Assembly (NCBI GenBank): GCA_964058845.1
Contig: CAXKVR010000272.1
Coordinates: forward strand, 1 to 64,000
Reading direction: 5' to 3'
Length of the DNA: 64,000 nucleotides
Source of the DNA: Carex sylvatica
Taxonomy: Eukaryota; Streptophyta; Magnoliopsida; Poales; Cyperaceae
Shown: piece after piece, positions 12,561-23,871 of the stretch
Layout: every line of letters starts with the position of its first letter
Numbering within the stretch: position 1 is the stretch's first letter
Program-made: the position numbers and the translations under genes
Notes under the pieces: generated by a model
The model's input: the letters and a program-made list of their open reading frames with translations, nothing else
The model's database searches: none
Told to the model about the DNA's origin: nothing

Positions 12561-13389
12561 AATAGTTGAATATTATATATTATACGAGTAAATAAAAAGA
12601 TTAGAATAACAGTTACAATGACCACATAATTCTTCCCAAAATATTTAGACCAAATATAGTAACATAACATTTTGAGTGCTATGATTTAATTTAAAACTTG
12701 ATATATACAACTCATCATCACCTTCAACATATCCATCCAAATGTAACCTTGTCATGAAATTAATTGATGGCAACTCATCCTACTCTACCCTCCTTTACAC
12801 ACCATACTTCTAATCCATGAAAACATAATTAAATTCTTTTTTATTAATAAAAAAATGAAGAAAAAGAATTAAAAAAAAAAATTATGTCTGTACCAAATTG
12901 GATAATATCTGCTCAGTAGAACCTTACAAAATAAACTTGTTTGTTTAGATTTGGGCCCATGAACACCAAAGCCTATACCACCTTTGTACAAAGAGGGGCC
13001 CCATTGGGTACCTCCAAATCAAGCCTCTAAAGTCTAATCTAACCAGACACTACAAAACCCAAAATGGGCCCACAAAACAGTGTCTTAGGTCTGATCAGAG
13101 GAAACCCTAGATTAGATCCTAGTGCATGTGGTCCATCAAGCAAAATCGGATGGATGCCAAAAGAGACATTCCTTTCTCTCTCACAATTAATTCTTCTCTT
13201 TTAGGTATCACCATTCATCAACGTGTGGAAGCACAGGGTTGTGGTGTCCCTACTTAGCTGCACTATTTGGCCTTTTTTTTTTAATTTCTAGTATTTTTAA
13301 AACTTATTTTTAATAACATATATTATTTTTTGACATGTTGTTTAAAAAAAATTCTAAGAAATGATGGCAATGCTATGTTTTTTTATTTG

Positions 13390-13540
13390 AGATAGAAAGA
13401 TATAGATTTAGCCTACCAACTTTTATTTAATTGTGCATAAAAGATTCTCCATTTGAATTTTAAACTCAGATAGAAAGATAGAGATTTAACTATCAACTTT
13501 CATTTAATTGTGCATAAAGGATCTTTTATTCGGATTTCGA
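13390..13540. repeat. Local tandem duplication of about 75 bp
   Basis: 'gatagaaagata(t/g)agattta', 'caactttcatttaattgtg' (or 'caacttttatttaattgtg') and 'cataaa(a/g)gat' occur twice in the same order, at about 13391-13467 and 13470-13540. They are diverged at several sites. Non-coding. Confidence 0.65.
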
Positions 13541-16467
13541 ATTCACAATCTCTCACACAGATTATGTTACATTTTGCTTCTAGATCAAAGGCTCGTTCTT
13601 ACAGTTTCTATAATATTATTTATTCTTATAATTATAATTATACAACATAAAATATAAAAATTAAAATAAGAACATGGCATCTATAAAGGAACCATGCAAT
13701 GCTAAGGTATCTTTAATTTTAAAATGATTTTAAGGTATGATCGATTATAAGAATATATATAAATTTAAAGAGAAGAATCGTATCAATGTTATGGTCCCTT
13801 CCGATACATCAAAAAAATCGTAATCATAACTCTTTATTTACAAATTAATATTCGGATTATTAAAAAGAAATTATTTATTTAGGCATGTCCTATTTGGGAC
13901 TGTTACTAATTTCACAGCCCTGTTTTGCTACATGACAGGTCAATTGTGGGGCTGTTAGTCATCTTTCACTATGAGTGCCTTTGATTCGTGAAGAATAGTA
14001 TGGAGTTAGCACTGTTCTTAAGTTAGTAACTATTTTAATTTCTCTATTATTCTACGTATGGATCATTCTAAAAATAGAATTATTTTTGGAGTTAGCTAGC
14101 ACTGTTCTTACGTACTAATCCATCTAAACGATAGAATAGCACTATTTTTGCTATTTTCAGGTTACATCCAAACACACCCTATATGATATTAATTTGTCTA
14201 TTGATATGATACAGTTGTGGTGATGATTAATTTTAGGAAAAAATAACTGATATTTTATTTTTAATTTTTGGGTAGTACAATTTTTATTTATTTATATCAC
14301 ACATAAGAATACATAAATATCAAGCAATACATACCAATGTCTAAATTAAATATTATTTTAAACAATGTATTTAAGTCTTTAACACTTACATGGTTTATGA
14401 CATATACATATGATCAGTTAACAAATAATGGCCACATTTAAAAGTTCAACTACTAAACAAAATTTAGATATGATTGATATTTATAGTATGAGCATCACAT
14501 ATGTATTAACAAATATAATTATCTATAATTCTATATGGAATCTCCGACCAACATATATACACACAATTATATATCCACCAAATATATATATATATATATA
14601 TATAAGCCTCATCATATTCCATCACCATAAATTTTATTCAATTATCCCTCAAAATATCCTCATTTTTTTTATAGTAATGCATCAAATCAGTCTAATCTGT
14701 GTCTCAATCATGACATATATCAGAGTGTCAGTTTGCCAAATTTACAATCCCCACATATATATTCTCAAAATGAAACCCAACCATAATTATCACCTTTTAT
14801 AAAATTTTCAAATTTTCCCACAGATATTGTTATGATGTTACTCACTATGTTAAGTCTCAATCAGATATGCTTTTATGAAGAAGACATATTAATTTGGCCA
14901 CACTAATTAACATCCACACACCACATGTTACAGATATTTGTTATATAATCCTCTCTTTTTTTTCCAAATTATTTTATAATTTTTTGCTTTTTATTTAAAA
15001 TTAAAAATTGGTCCAATTCATACCACCTGTTCTCATTTGCCAAAAACATACACATTTCTCTCTCACATTAAATAATAATAAATTAAATTTAGTTTTCATC
15101 TCTATCCCACAATGTATTTCAAGTTTTCATCTCTATCCATACCTGCTGATAAAGTATGAGCAAAAGAGAGCAAGCCTTTTGATTTTGTGTTCTACCTTTT
15201 TGTATATGATATGATTCTCTTTCAACTTTCTTATCATAAATGAGAACCTATATTTTTTCAAAGAAGAGGAATCTAGATCATAAGTGTTTTCAATGGCAAC
15301 TGTGGTACTCTTTAGTATGATTATATTCTAAAGAATAAGCATATACTATATATATATAAGAAATCCTGTCAATATGGAAAGATAAGTATATACTTTTTTG
15401 AGAAAAAGGTGATAGCAGATAATAAGTGTTAAGTGTATACTCATAGTAGTAAGTAAGATCTACCATTCAAAAAAAAAATAAACCTAGATGTTGATTGATT
15501 GCTCTTTAACATGCATTATTTGAAGCATCAGAGATTCAGAATTCTCCTATCAATTTTTGGTTGCAATTTATATGGAACTATATATATTCAACATTACTTT
15601 GTTATTATCATCATATTTGGCTCTGTGTCTTGGAAGGTTAACCAAGTTTTGTCAAGAAGAGGTGCTTTTGTTGCTATTGTTACAATTTAAAATTTAAAAT
15701 TGCTTGTAATATTTTGTTTAATTAGCAATTTTTTCTAACTTGGATGAAACCAAGCTTACCATGCTTTTGGTTTTGTGCTTGTCTTTTTATTGAGTTTAAT
15801 CTTTATCAAATTACTACCAACCACCACTTTTATCTTGATTTGTTATCTATATACAGCTAATAAGACATGAACACTTGACCTAACTTTTCCTATTGTTAAA
15901 CTTGTCCATATGCATTTTTTTCTCTGTTTCTATCCTTTTCTCTATGACCAAAACGGAAATTTTTAAAAGGACTGTTTTAGCAAATGATATAAAGATGTGA
16001 TATCAATTTTATAGTTAATAAGAGAGCATCAAACAAAGCAAACATATATACCTCTTGAAAGATCCAAGTCATTGCTTTGTTTACTTTTGCAAGAATATAC
16101 AATTTGATCATGTTTCAGTAATATTCCTTTCCACAAATCTGGGACCTCTTTTGGATGGAACATAGTGATCATGATTGTGTCTTTTCATACCCTTGAAAAA
16201 CCAAAATCAAACCTTGGTGGATGTGTTAGGTCATTTACTCATTCACTCACTCAAGTTTCAAAAGGAGAATTGTTTCTACCCACAAAAAGTGTTCTTAGTT
16301 TGAGTAGACAATTTCACTTGTGATGGTATAAAATACTCCTTTGTTTAGTATAAATATTTATTTTATTATTTCTATAAAATAATTTATTTGACACAATATC
16401 TAGGTTTTTTTTTAAATTCTATATATTTAAATCTTCATTAAAAGCTTTCATCATGAACCTACACCTT

Positions 16468-16953
16468 ACCACCAGTTTGGATGGAGAGTAGAGAAAGTAA
16501 GGGGAGGTGAAAAATAGAAGGGAATGTAATGGAATAGAAAAAAAGATTAATATATTTAATCTTTTTTGTGTTTGGATGATTAATGAGGGAAAATAAATTT
16601 AACTTTTCTTTTCATTTTATTTCTTGTTTGGTTGACTAAAATTTAGAAGGTTAATGAGAAATTCGGTGGTTATTGTAAAATTGTGATAAAAAACTTGTTT
16701 GAGAATTATATAGGTAAGATATAATGTTAGACATTTGTGTTATTTTTTTAAATATATTTGCAATAAAATTTATTTCCATCCGTTAGATCTCAGGAAAACC
16801 GATTCTATTAATTACAATCATACAAGGTTAAACCTTTCACTTTCTATATCTTTATCTCTGACATATTTTTATCAACTAAACACAATTTGACGAAAAATTT
16901 TCTTTTATTTTCATTCCTTCCCTTCCTCTACTCTCCATCCAAACAAGGTGTTA
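16468..16953. mobile_element. PIF/Harbinger (Tourist-like) MITE
   Basis: The left end 'accagtttggatggagagta' and right end 'tactctccatccaaacaagg' are inverted copies. The termini are flanked by TTA on both sides (about 16466-16468 and 16951-16953), the three-base target preference of PIF/Harbinger elements. The interior is non-coding and AT-rich. Confidence 0.7.
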
Positions 16954-17128
16954 GTTTCTAGCTTGGAATCTATTTTAATTAAATATAATTTAATAAAAGG
17001 AGGATCATAAGATGCATTTTCTTGTTTGTCTTTTGCCAGTCTTTTCAAATTATTGATCATTTAATATTTGTTTCTTGTCCTGTATATAGCCAACTTTATT
17101 TGGATGAATCACTTCATATAAATATAAT

Positions 17129-17196
17129 GAGCAAAGCTAGGATGTAATGTGCTCACCATGAGGTTTTAGTGAGCACATCACACCCTAACTTTGCTC
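17129..17196. mobile_element. Miniature 68 bp copy of MITE family A
   Basis: It runs from 'gagcaaagctagg' to 'cctaactttgctc' and is almost pure inverted repeat ('gtgctcacc' against 'gtgagcac'). It has the same two termini as the 440 bp copy at 38221-38660 but almost no interior. The flanks 'aaatataat' and 'ttatataat' are similar and compatible with a decayed 9 bp target duplication. Confidence 0.75.
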
Positions 17197-18796
17197 TTTA
17201 TATAATATGTGTCTCAATATATAATATTTATATAATTTTACAATATGTGTCTCTTGTAATAATATATGTGTTTGAATTCTTGTAAAGATGAGGTCATAGA
17301 TTTTGATTTTAGAACAGACAACACTAAGGGCACAAAGCTTATCTTGAACCTTTTCATAAAGCTAGTGGTTGTACATTAAGCATTACTATTAGGCTATCTG
17401 AATTATATATCTAATTAAGGAGATATTATTTGAGGTCAAAATTACCTTTTTCAGGTAAAATTCATGTCACTCTTAATTATGTAATTAAGGAGATATTATT
17501 TAAGGTCAAAATCATTTTTTTTTCAGGTAAAATTCATGTCACTCTGCATGGGAGCTGGGAGTCTCCAATGGACATCAAATTAAATTTGGTCTGATGTTCA
17601 ATTGCATCAAGATTCATGTGAAAATAAAAATTATAAACCGACTTGTGAATCTAAACTGAATCTCGATCTGAATTGAACGACTTAATTAGACTATACATTG
17701 GGCCGAATTTGATCTGATGCTCATCGGACCCCTTTGTTCTCCACTCTCCATATCCAAATTCATATCACCTTAAGGTAACATAAATTTTGAGTTTGTATCA
17801 AGAACATCCAATAATCTGCATGCTCTGGCACAAACATTAAAGGGGCTCCGAGCATTTTATCGCAGGCCGGATTACCGGAATTTTGATCGGATGGTCCGAA
17901 TCCAAATTTGAACATTTTGTTACCTCACAGGATATGAATTCTTACATGTGGGCTGGAAATTCTTGGCAACAAGTCCATCCGTCCATCCATCTCCATAATT
18001 TGAACGATCATAAATGAAATAGAAAGAGTTTTTGGATTTTGAAAAGATAAACTCATACTATCTATAATAATGACCGTTCTGATTATAGATGGATAGACAG
18101 ATAGACCATGTAAGTAGGAAATTTGATTCCTTCCTACATATCCTCTGTTCATATTTCAACTCACCTCAATCACATTGGAATTTTTATTTTTACTTTTATT
18201 TTTGTTTTTTATTTTATTTTTGGAGATAGAAATGGTGAGAGATAATGACAGTTATTTATTGAAAGAAGCAGAAATAAGCAAAACACAAACAGTAGGTAGG
18301 TTATCAGCAAAAGGGAAAGATGACCTTATTGGATTAATTAGGCGACCTACCTCTTCATGATTTGATATCAATAACAAACAGAAAGCAGTGTTTGTTTTAC
18401 GCACTAAAGTTGAGAGGTGATTAGATTATATTAGATTAGATTAGATTCTTTTTTTTTTTATTTGGTGGTACATCAATTTTTGCACTTAGGCCCACAATCT
18501 TCTATCATTTTCCTCAGGCTACTACCAGGCCCAACTTCTTTCATAGGCCACCTATCAATCCAAACTTCAAATAAATGCCACTTGTTTAAAATTTGACGTT
18601 TCACATGAATTTATTTCTAGGGAGATGTTATTTCACTGTCCAGTGGGCCCACTTGACTTAAATCTTTGTACAAAGACAATGACACATACCAATGTCTCTA
18701 TTTGAAAGATATGATGCCCTGATACAGAGGCAAGTATTTTTTTTTATTGTATATAATTTAATTAGGTCTAGAGGATTAAGCTTAGAGCAAAATATT
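17197..18796. other. Intergenic stretch with a 69 bp tandem repeat
   Basis: No supportable gene. At about 17412-17545 a unit beginning 'aattaaggagatattattt' and ending 'aattcatgtcactct' is repeated in tandem. Near 18422-18448 there is a short 'attagatt' repeat. The open frame at 18175 starts in a T-rich tract and has no recognisable domain. Confidence 0.55.
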
Positions 18797-19493
18797 TAGG
18801 GGTGTCAATGGGTACGATGCAGTTACGGTGGAAACATTTTCATATCCATACTCACTAATAATGACTTTATCCATACCATACTCTTACCCATTAAAATTTA
18901 ACCTTACCCTACCCTACCCTTACCTGCTAAAATTATCGGGTAACGAAACAGTAACAGGTGAATAACAAACAAATAATACTACTATAGTAATTAGTTTTAT
19001 TATATTTTACAAATAAAACATCAAAACTCATTTATTTCGCACATATGCAATGATATTACTAATAAAAATAAAAATAAAAATAAATATGCAATCAATTTCA
19101 ACTAAATTGTATTTTTTTATAAAACAAGAGAATTCAAAAATAAAAATATATCTTCTGACAAATTTAATTATTTAATTAAAAAAACAAGACATACAAATAA
19201 AAATAATATGCTTAATATTTTTCTTATAACAAAAATAATACACTAAATAACAAAAGTACTCACTAATTATTGCTCAATTATTATCATATTTTTATATTTT
19301 ATATAATTACCCTATAGAGTAACGGGTACGGAATAGCCTTTACTCGTACCCTTACCCATTTAGCTAACGAAAAAAAAATCCTTACCCATACTCATACCCA
19401 ATAAACTAATAAAAAAAAGCCTTATCCATACCCAACTTATCAAATACGGTACGGGTCAAATAAACAGCTAAAAGGGTGCCATTGACACCCCTA
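18797..19493. mobile_element. 697 bp non-autonomous element with 'taggggtgtcaatgg' ends
   Basis: The left end 'taggggtgtcaatgg' and right end 'ccattgacaccccta' are perfect inverted repeats. Subterminal 'taccc'/'gggta' words repeat on both sides ('accctaccctaccctta' on the left, 'acccttaccca' on the right). The interior is very AT-rich and non-coding. The form matches hAT-like MITEs in plants. I could not see a clean 8 bp target duplication. Confidence 0.7.
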
Positions 19494-19816
19494 GAAACAC
19501 CCTATATGTTTTTTTATTTTATTTTATTGAAGATGTATTAAGTTTTGAGGATGTTTATATAATTGTTTTACATTTTTTTTTGTAAGAAAATAAAATAAAT
19601 GGAAAACCTAAAAAAGAGAGGTGTTAAACCGTGCATTTATCCATTAAAATGATCCTCTTTTACCGGTAATCATTACAAGAACATGAGAACTCAAATTCTC
19701 TGTCTCTACAGAAATTTCATGCTCCCTCAATCACTGCGTATGGAGCCAGTCACTGCTCATTTTTGAACTAAGGTTCCATCTCAGACCCACATGCAGTGAC
19801 TCTGGAAGCAGAAAAT

Positions 19817-20029
19817 TTATGTTCCCAAGGAAGCAGAGGATTCGGTTCCAGAACATGAACCTCCTCTAAAATAATGAAACCGACTCCAATCTTGCATGGC
19901 AATATCCCGCGTATAAACGTTCGATATGATTTCAATGGCATGATGACAATCAGCACAAACCCTCAAGTTCTTCACAACCCTAATAGATGCACCTTTTACC
20001 GATCTCAACAAGCCATGTAACCTTCACAC
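19817..20029 (-). pseudogene. Remnant of the E+/DYW end of the upstream PPR gene
   Basis: Immediately downstream of the stop of the PPR frame, other minus-strand frames read pieces of the missing C-terminus. First comes a short E+-like piece (an 'NEMSKRLSV' type stretch in the frame one base over). Then, from about 19990, comes a recognisable DYW end containing 'IRVVKNLRVCADCHHAIE' and 'SRFHYFRGGSCS', which runs into an unrelated tail with no D-Y-W. The part of the DYW domain carrying the HxE zinc-binding and catalytic motif is absent. At least two internal deletions with frame changes therefore separate this from a working C-to-U editing domain. Confidence 0.8.
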
Positions 20030-21451
20030 TCAGTCTCTTAGACATTTCATTGAGCATGTGCGTCCTGGGTTCTTTCTCACACCTCCACTTAGCATTTCTT
20101 TTCTTAGCTTGTGGACCTGGCTCCACTGGCCAACGGCTGCGTAGAGATTGGAAAGAAGTACATAGTCTCCACTGTGCCCCGGGTCTACCTCAACCAACCG
20201 GGCCCAGGCTGTCAGGCCCATTTCAAGTTTCTTGTGCATTGTACATGTGCCAAGTAAGGTTCTCCATACCACGGCACTGGGTTCAATTGGCATTTTCAAA
20301 ATGTAATTGTATGCTTCTATGACCTTGCCGGATCGCCCCAACAAATCAACCATGCAACCAAAGTGTTCGATCTGTGGTTTTATGTTGTACTTGGTTTCCA
20401 TTTGGTCGAAATACATAAAACCGTCATCTACCAACCCGCAATGACTACATGCATACAGAACCCCAATCATGGTAATATCGGTCGGTACCAACTTCTCCCT
20501 CTCCATTTGGGCAAACAACTCGAGTGCTTGTTTGCCGTACCCATTTACTGCCAAACCGACAATTAAAGAATTCCATGAAACAACATTTCTATATCTTCCC
20601 ATTTCATCAAACACCTTGTGGGCTTCATCGAACAACCCACATTTTGCATACAAGTCTATAAGCGCATTTCCTACATGTGAGTTTCTATTTAAGCCTGCCT
20701 TTACCAAATACACATGAACTCTTTTACCTAACGGAAGCGCACCTAGCTCGGCACAAGCGGTTAACAAACCAACCATGGTAAACCCATCAGGGTCAACCCG
20801 ACCCGCAATGATCATTTCCCTATATAAGGCTAAAACCTCATTAGCTCGGCCATTTGCCGAGAACCCATTAATCATAGAATTCCATGTAACAAGGGTTCTC
20901 TCAGTAATTCCCTCGAACACCTTGTGAGCGCTCTCGAGACTACCACACGAACAGTAAAAATGTACCAAGGCATTTTGCACAAAGACCAGTCTTTCCATCC
21001 CAAGTCTTATCACCTTTCCTTGCACCACCTCCCCATCTCTCAACGACATGAGCTTGGCGCACGCCTTTAACAGAATAGGATACGTGTGCATGTCGGGTGA
21101 AACCCCAGCATGGAGCATCTTTCGATGGATATCAAGAGCAGGAGCAGGGTGCGCACTCTCTGCATAGAGTCGGATCATGGTGTTACATATGAACACTGTG
21201 GGGTGTGTTGACTGGGAGAAAATGGCGTGAACGTAGCGAAGCGGAGATGGAGAGAGGGAGGCTAAGGAGAAGATTAGGTGCCTGGCGAGAAGAGGGTGGG
21301 AAATGGGTATGCACGTGCGTAGCGCATGCGCGTGTATCTGCTTGAAAATGGAGAGGGATTTGGTGCATGTTTGGAGAAGAGAGATGCAATGGCGGAGAGA
21401 AGAGGGTTCGGAGCAATAATGCACGCTAGGTGTTTGTTGATTTGCTTGCAT
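20030..21451 (-). CDS. PLS-class PPR protein, truncated after the E motif
   Basis: 473 residues, intronless. The N-terminus (CISLLQTCTKSL...QIHAHALRT) is the usual opening of PLS-class plant PPR proteins. Degenerate P, L and S repeats follow from about residue 60 to 390, marked by TWNSMINGF, VGNALIDLYAKCG, SWNSLIVGLAVNG and GVLYACSHCGLVDDG. The E motif is at about 390-465 (AVVWRTLLGTC...DYVLLSNLYAAVGQW...GVRKNPG). Family members act in mitochondria or chloroplasts as site-specific RNA-binding factors, usually for C-to-U editing. The frame stops a few residues into what should be E+, and the DYW end lies broken downstream. It may be a young pseudogene, or an E-only protein that borrows a DYW deaminase from a partner. 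There is no clear organellar targeting signal by eye. Confidence 0.85.
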   Translation of the reverse strand: MQANQQTPSVHYCSEPSSLRHCISLLQTCTKSLSIFKQIHAHALRTCIPISHPLLARHLIFSLASLSPSPLRYVHAIFSQSTHPTVFICNTMIRLYAESAHPAPALDIHRKMLHAGVSPDMHTYPILLKACAKLMSLRDGEVVQGKVIRLGMERLVFVQNALVHFYCSCGSLESAHKVFEGITERTLVTWNSMINGFSANGRANEVLALYREMIIAGRVDPDGFTMVGLLTACAELGALPLGKRVHVYLVKAGLNRNSHVGNALIDLYAKCGLFDEAHKVFDEMGRYRNVVSWNSLIVGLAVNGYGKQALELFAQMEREKLVPTDITMIGVLYACSHCGLVDDGFMYFDQMETKYNIKPQIEHFGCMVDLLGRSGKVIEAYNYILKMPIEPSAVVWRTLLGTCTMHKKLEMGLTAWARLVEVDPGHSGDYVLLSNLYAAVGQWSQVHKLRKEMLSGGVRKNPGRTCSMKCLRD

Positions 21452-22476
21452 TGAATTGCGCCATTACCTTGTGCTGTGCACGGGCAACACTGTTTTTCGT
21501 GGATCTTTTACATGTATGCCATGGAATAGTTTGAAATTAATATTTGTTGTGAGAAAATTCAGATTTACAAATTAGCCCTCCGAAAATGTAAGTGATGGAA
21601 TCGTTGCTAACAATAAGTAGCAGTATTCAGTGGCACGCCTGCATTTTTAAAAAAATGACATGTCATTTTCGATACAAACCAGGAGTTTAAAGTTCATATC
21701 AATGTGGCACATCAAGTTCCTGTGACACGCAGACTGAATCTGCGTGTTGCTAGATTTTGAGATTTTTAAATTTCCAAGCAACTTTTTTTTTAATTTTAAT
21801 TGTTTAAAATGCTACAAATAAAAATTGTCTACCTAAATATTTTGATATCAATATCAGATTTAAAAGATTGCACCTATCATATGCATGTGTTTGCAATAAA
21901 TTTGGCTCAATGTGTAGCTTGTACTCAAGGAACTATTCAATTTTGTCCCAATTTAGTTGATTAATTAATGTAGGGATCCGGATCCTATCTTGTCCCTTGA
22001 ATTTTTCCTTTGCAATTATGGCACATTAATTGTCCCCTTCCTGTCCAGTCAATATTGTCAGCCTGTTAATTAATAACCTAATTTATGAACCAATCTTTTC
22101 TTCTTCTTTTTTTTGACAAAATTCACTATTTGAAGGAAAAATGAAGGATTTTTTTTAAAATAGAAAAAAAACAAATCAATTTAAACTAAAGAAACATCAA
22201 GGTGTTTTATTTCTGAAAAATATCTTCACCGAAGCAGTGCTACGGTGGAGGGTGAAAAAATATTATAAGACCCTCCAACAAGTGTTTGTTCAACATAATG
22301 CCTTTAAAGTAACTCAAATTTTGCATTTGAAATTCACTCCATCATAATTCAGACTAATTCAGATCCTAATTGGAATTCAAATTTTAAATTACTTTAGGAA
22401 ATCTGAATTCACCTTCCTTTTTGATGATTCTCTTAGGAAAAAATAAATGATAGATAGAATTCCATTAGCCATTGAA
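21452..22476. other. Intergenic, 5' side of the PPR gene
   Basis: This is the upstream region of the minus-strand PPR gene, with no other gene visible. AT-rich, no repeat noticed. A short 'tgtgacacgcagactgaatctgcgtgttgc' inverted repeat lies at about 21720-21749. Confidence 0.4.
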
Positions 22477-22980
22477 GTAGTGGTGTAAACGGTCGGATAC
22501 GGATTACATAGTGGTCTTACTGTATATCTGATCTGTAATCATTATAATTTTTTGGATACGGATATGGATCGGATATTAAACGTTGTGGATACAGATCGGA
22601 TATCGGACGGATACGGATATTTTTCATAATTAGCTTGTTGGTTACAAAACATCTATTATATATATTATTAAAATATTAGTCACTAATTATGTTATAGTAT
22701 TATATTGTTCATCAAAATATATATCTATATGTAATTTAATAAATTATTGGTACAATGTGCAATTTAATAAATCAATTTGAGAACATATAACACATTTGTT
22801 GTGGTTTAAAAATATAAACGGTCGAATACAGATAGTTAAAAGTCTTACCATATCCTTATCGGTTATAATTTTTTGAATACGGATAGTCTCAGATACAGAT
22901 ATAGATCAAATAATTTAGGTAATTTTCCGAATTTGAATCCGGATAAATTCGGATAATATCCGATCCGTTTACACCCCTAC
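22477..22980. mobile_element. 504 bp non-autonomous element with 'gtgtaaacgg' ends
   Basis: The left end 'gtagtggtgtaaacggtcgg' and right end 'ccgatccgtttacacccctac' are inverted copies. Subterminal 'ggatacggata' words face each other. The interior is non-coding and AT-rich. It has the same general type of ends as the elements at 9841 and 18797 (hAT-like MITEs), but the sequence is a different family. Confidence 0.7.
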
Positions 22981-23667
22981 ATACTACATTAAAGACTTCT
23001 ACTACGAAAAAGAAATTAGTTATTTGATGATTCATTCACAAACTTTTATTGGGCTGGACAGGCCCACTCTCAATTTGAGCCCATGTACAATTTAATATAA
23101 GATTCTATTTTAGACATGCTTTGTATTATTCGCATATATCATGTCTACAAACAAATATGATCAGATTTGGTATGTCTCATATTGCACATCCAATAATGTA
23201 AAATTTTGATGGTTTGAAATTAACACTACTTGATACATTCATCAAACAATACTTAAATTGTATGAACACATTTAATAGTTAGGCTATCTATATATTTAAT
23301 AACATACCTACAAAGTTATTTTTTGTTTATGTTAATTTTTTCTAATAATCAGGAACAAATCAATGTCATCCTCTAAGTTTGACATGATGCAGTTATTCAT
23401 ATTTTTAGAAAATTTAGATTCAATTTCAATCAGTTGTAAATTTGGAGATAGCCGTTCATTGTCCTAAAAAAACTAGCGGTAATTATCATGTCAAAGCAAA
23501 CCAATTTTCCCAAACTTAAACATCATTTAGATTTTAAAAAAAAATTATTTATAAATAAGTACTACAATTGCATATCATAAAAAAAAATCCCAACACCCCA
23601 ATTAAAAAAACAACAACAACAACAACAAGAAAATCTCTTGAGTAAAGGAGTAGAGAGAGAGAGAGAC
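22981..23667 (+). promoter_or_regulatory. Upstream region and 5' UTR of the small membrane protein
   Basis: No other gene. The last 60 bases before the ATG hold a CAA repeat at about 23610-23628, then a GA repeat at 23651-23666. Both are common in plant 5' leaders. No TATA box can be assigned with confidence because the whole stretch is AT-rich. Confidence 0.4.
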
Positions 23668-23871
23668 ATGGCCGAGGACATGGCAAAGCAACCGCATCCT
23701 AAGCCGCCTCAAGGAGCGGTATTACACGGGCGTAGCCGTGCACCCGGAGGTCCCACCGGAATGGTGATTGGAGGACTCGTCATTGTTGGTCTCATCGGAT
23801 ACTTCACCGTTGTATCAAAGCCCTCGAAATCCGACATTTTCAGCCCTAGTGGTGGCAAGAAAGTTGATTGA
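23668..23871 (+). CDS. 67-residue single-span membrane protein
   Basis: I chose the ATG at 23668 (MAEDMAKQPHPKPPQGAV). An in-frame TTG 30 bases upstream would only add GA-repeat-encoded residues. The N-terminal 40 residues are basic, proline- and glycine-rich and cytosolic in style (HPKPP, HGRSRAPGGPTG). One transmembrane helix follows at about residues 32-51 (MVIGGLVIVGLIGYFTVVSK), then a short polar tail (SDIFSPSGGKKVD). The helix has small-residue GG..G spacing. I believe similar short proteins occur in many plants, but I know no assigned function and could not search. Codon use, the GC-rich coding stretch against AT-rich surroundings and the compact membrane topology argue that it is real. 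Confidence 0.75.
   Translation: MAEDMAKQPHPKPPQGAVLHGRSRAPGGPTGMVIGGLVIVGLIGYFTVVSKPSKSDIFSPSGGKKVD

Larger units (their letters stand above)
11100..16465. other. Long gene-poor intergenic region
   Basis: No supportable gene in over 5 kb. The open frames at 11512, 11752 and 14428 are low-complexity or domain-free. Contents: a long poly-T at about 12008-12031, a dispersed repeat at 12345-12560, a local duplication at 13390-13540, a TA microsatellite at about 14583-14604, and otherwise AT-rich single-copy-looking DNA. Confidence 0.55.

Noticed and set aside
14428..14802. 124-codon plus-strand open frame
   Set aside because: It is dominated by Ile/Tyr/Asn/His from AT-rich DNA and a TA microsatellite. 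No domain, no coding-like composition.
19987..20717. Plus-strand frames of 67-111 codons opposite the PPR gene
   Set aside because: Antisense shadows of the minus-strand PPR coding sequence.
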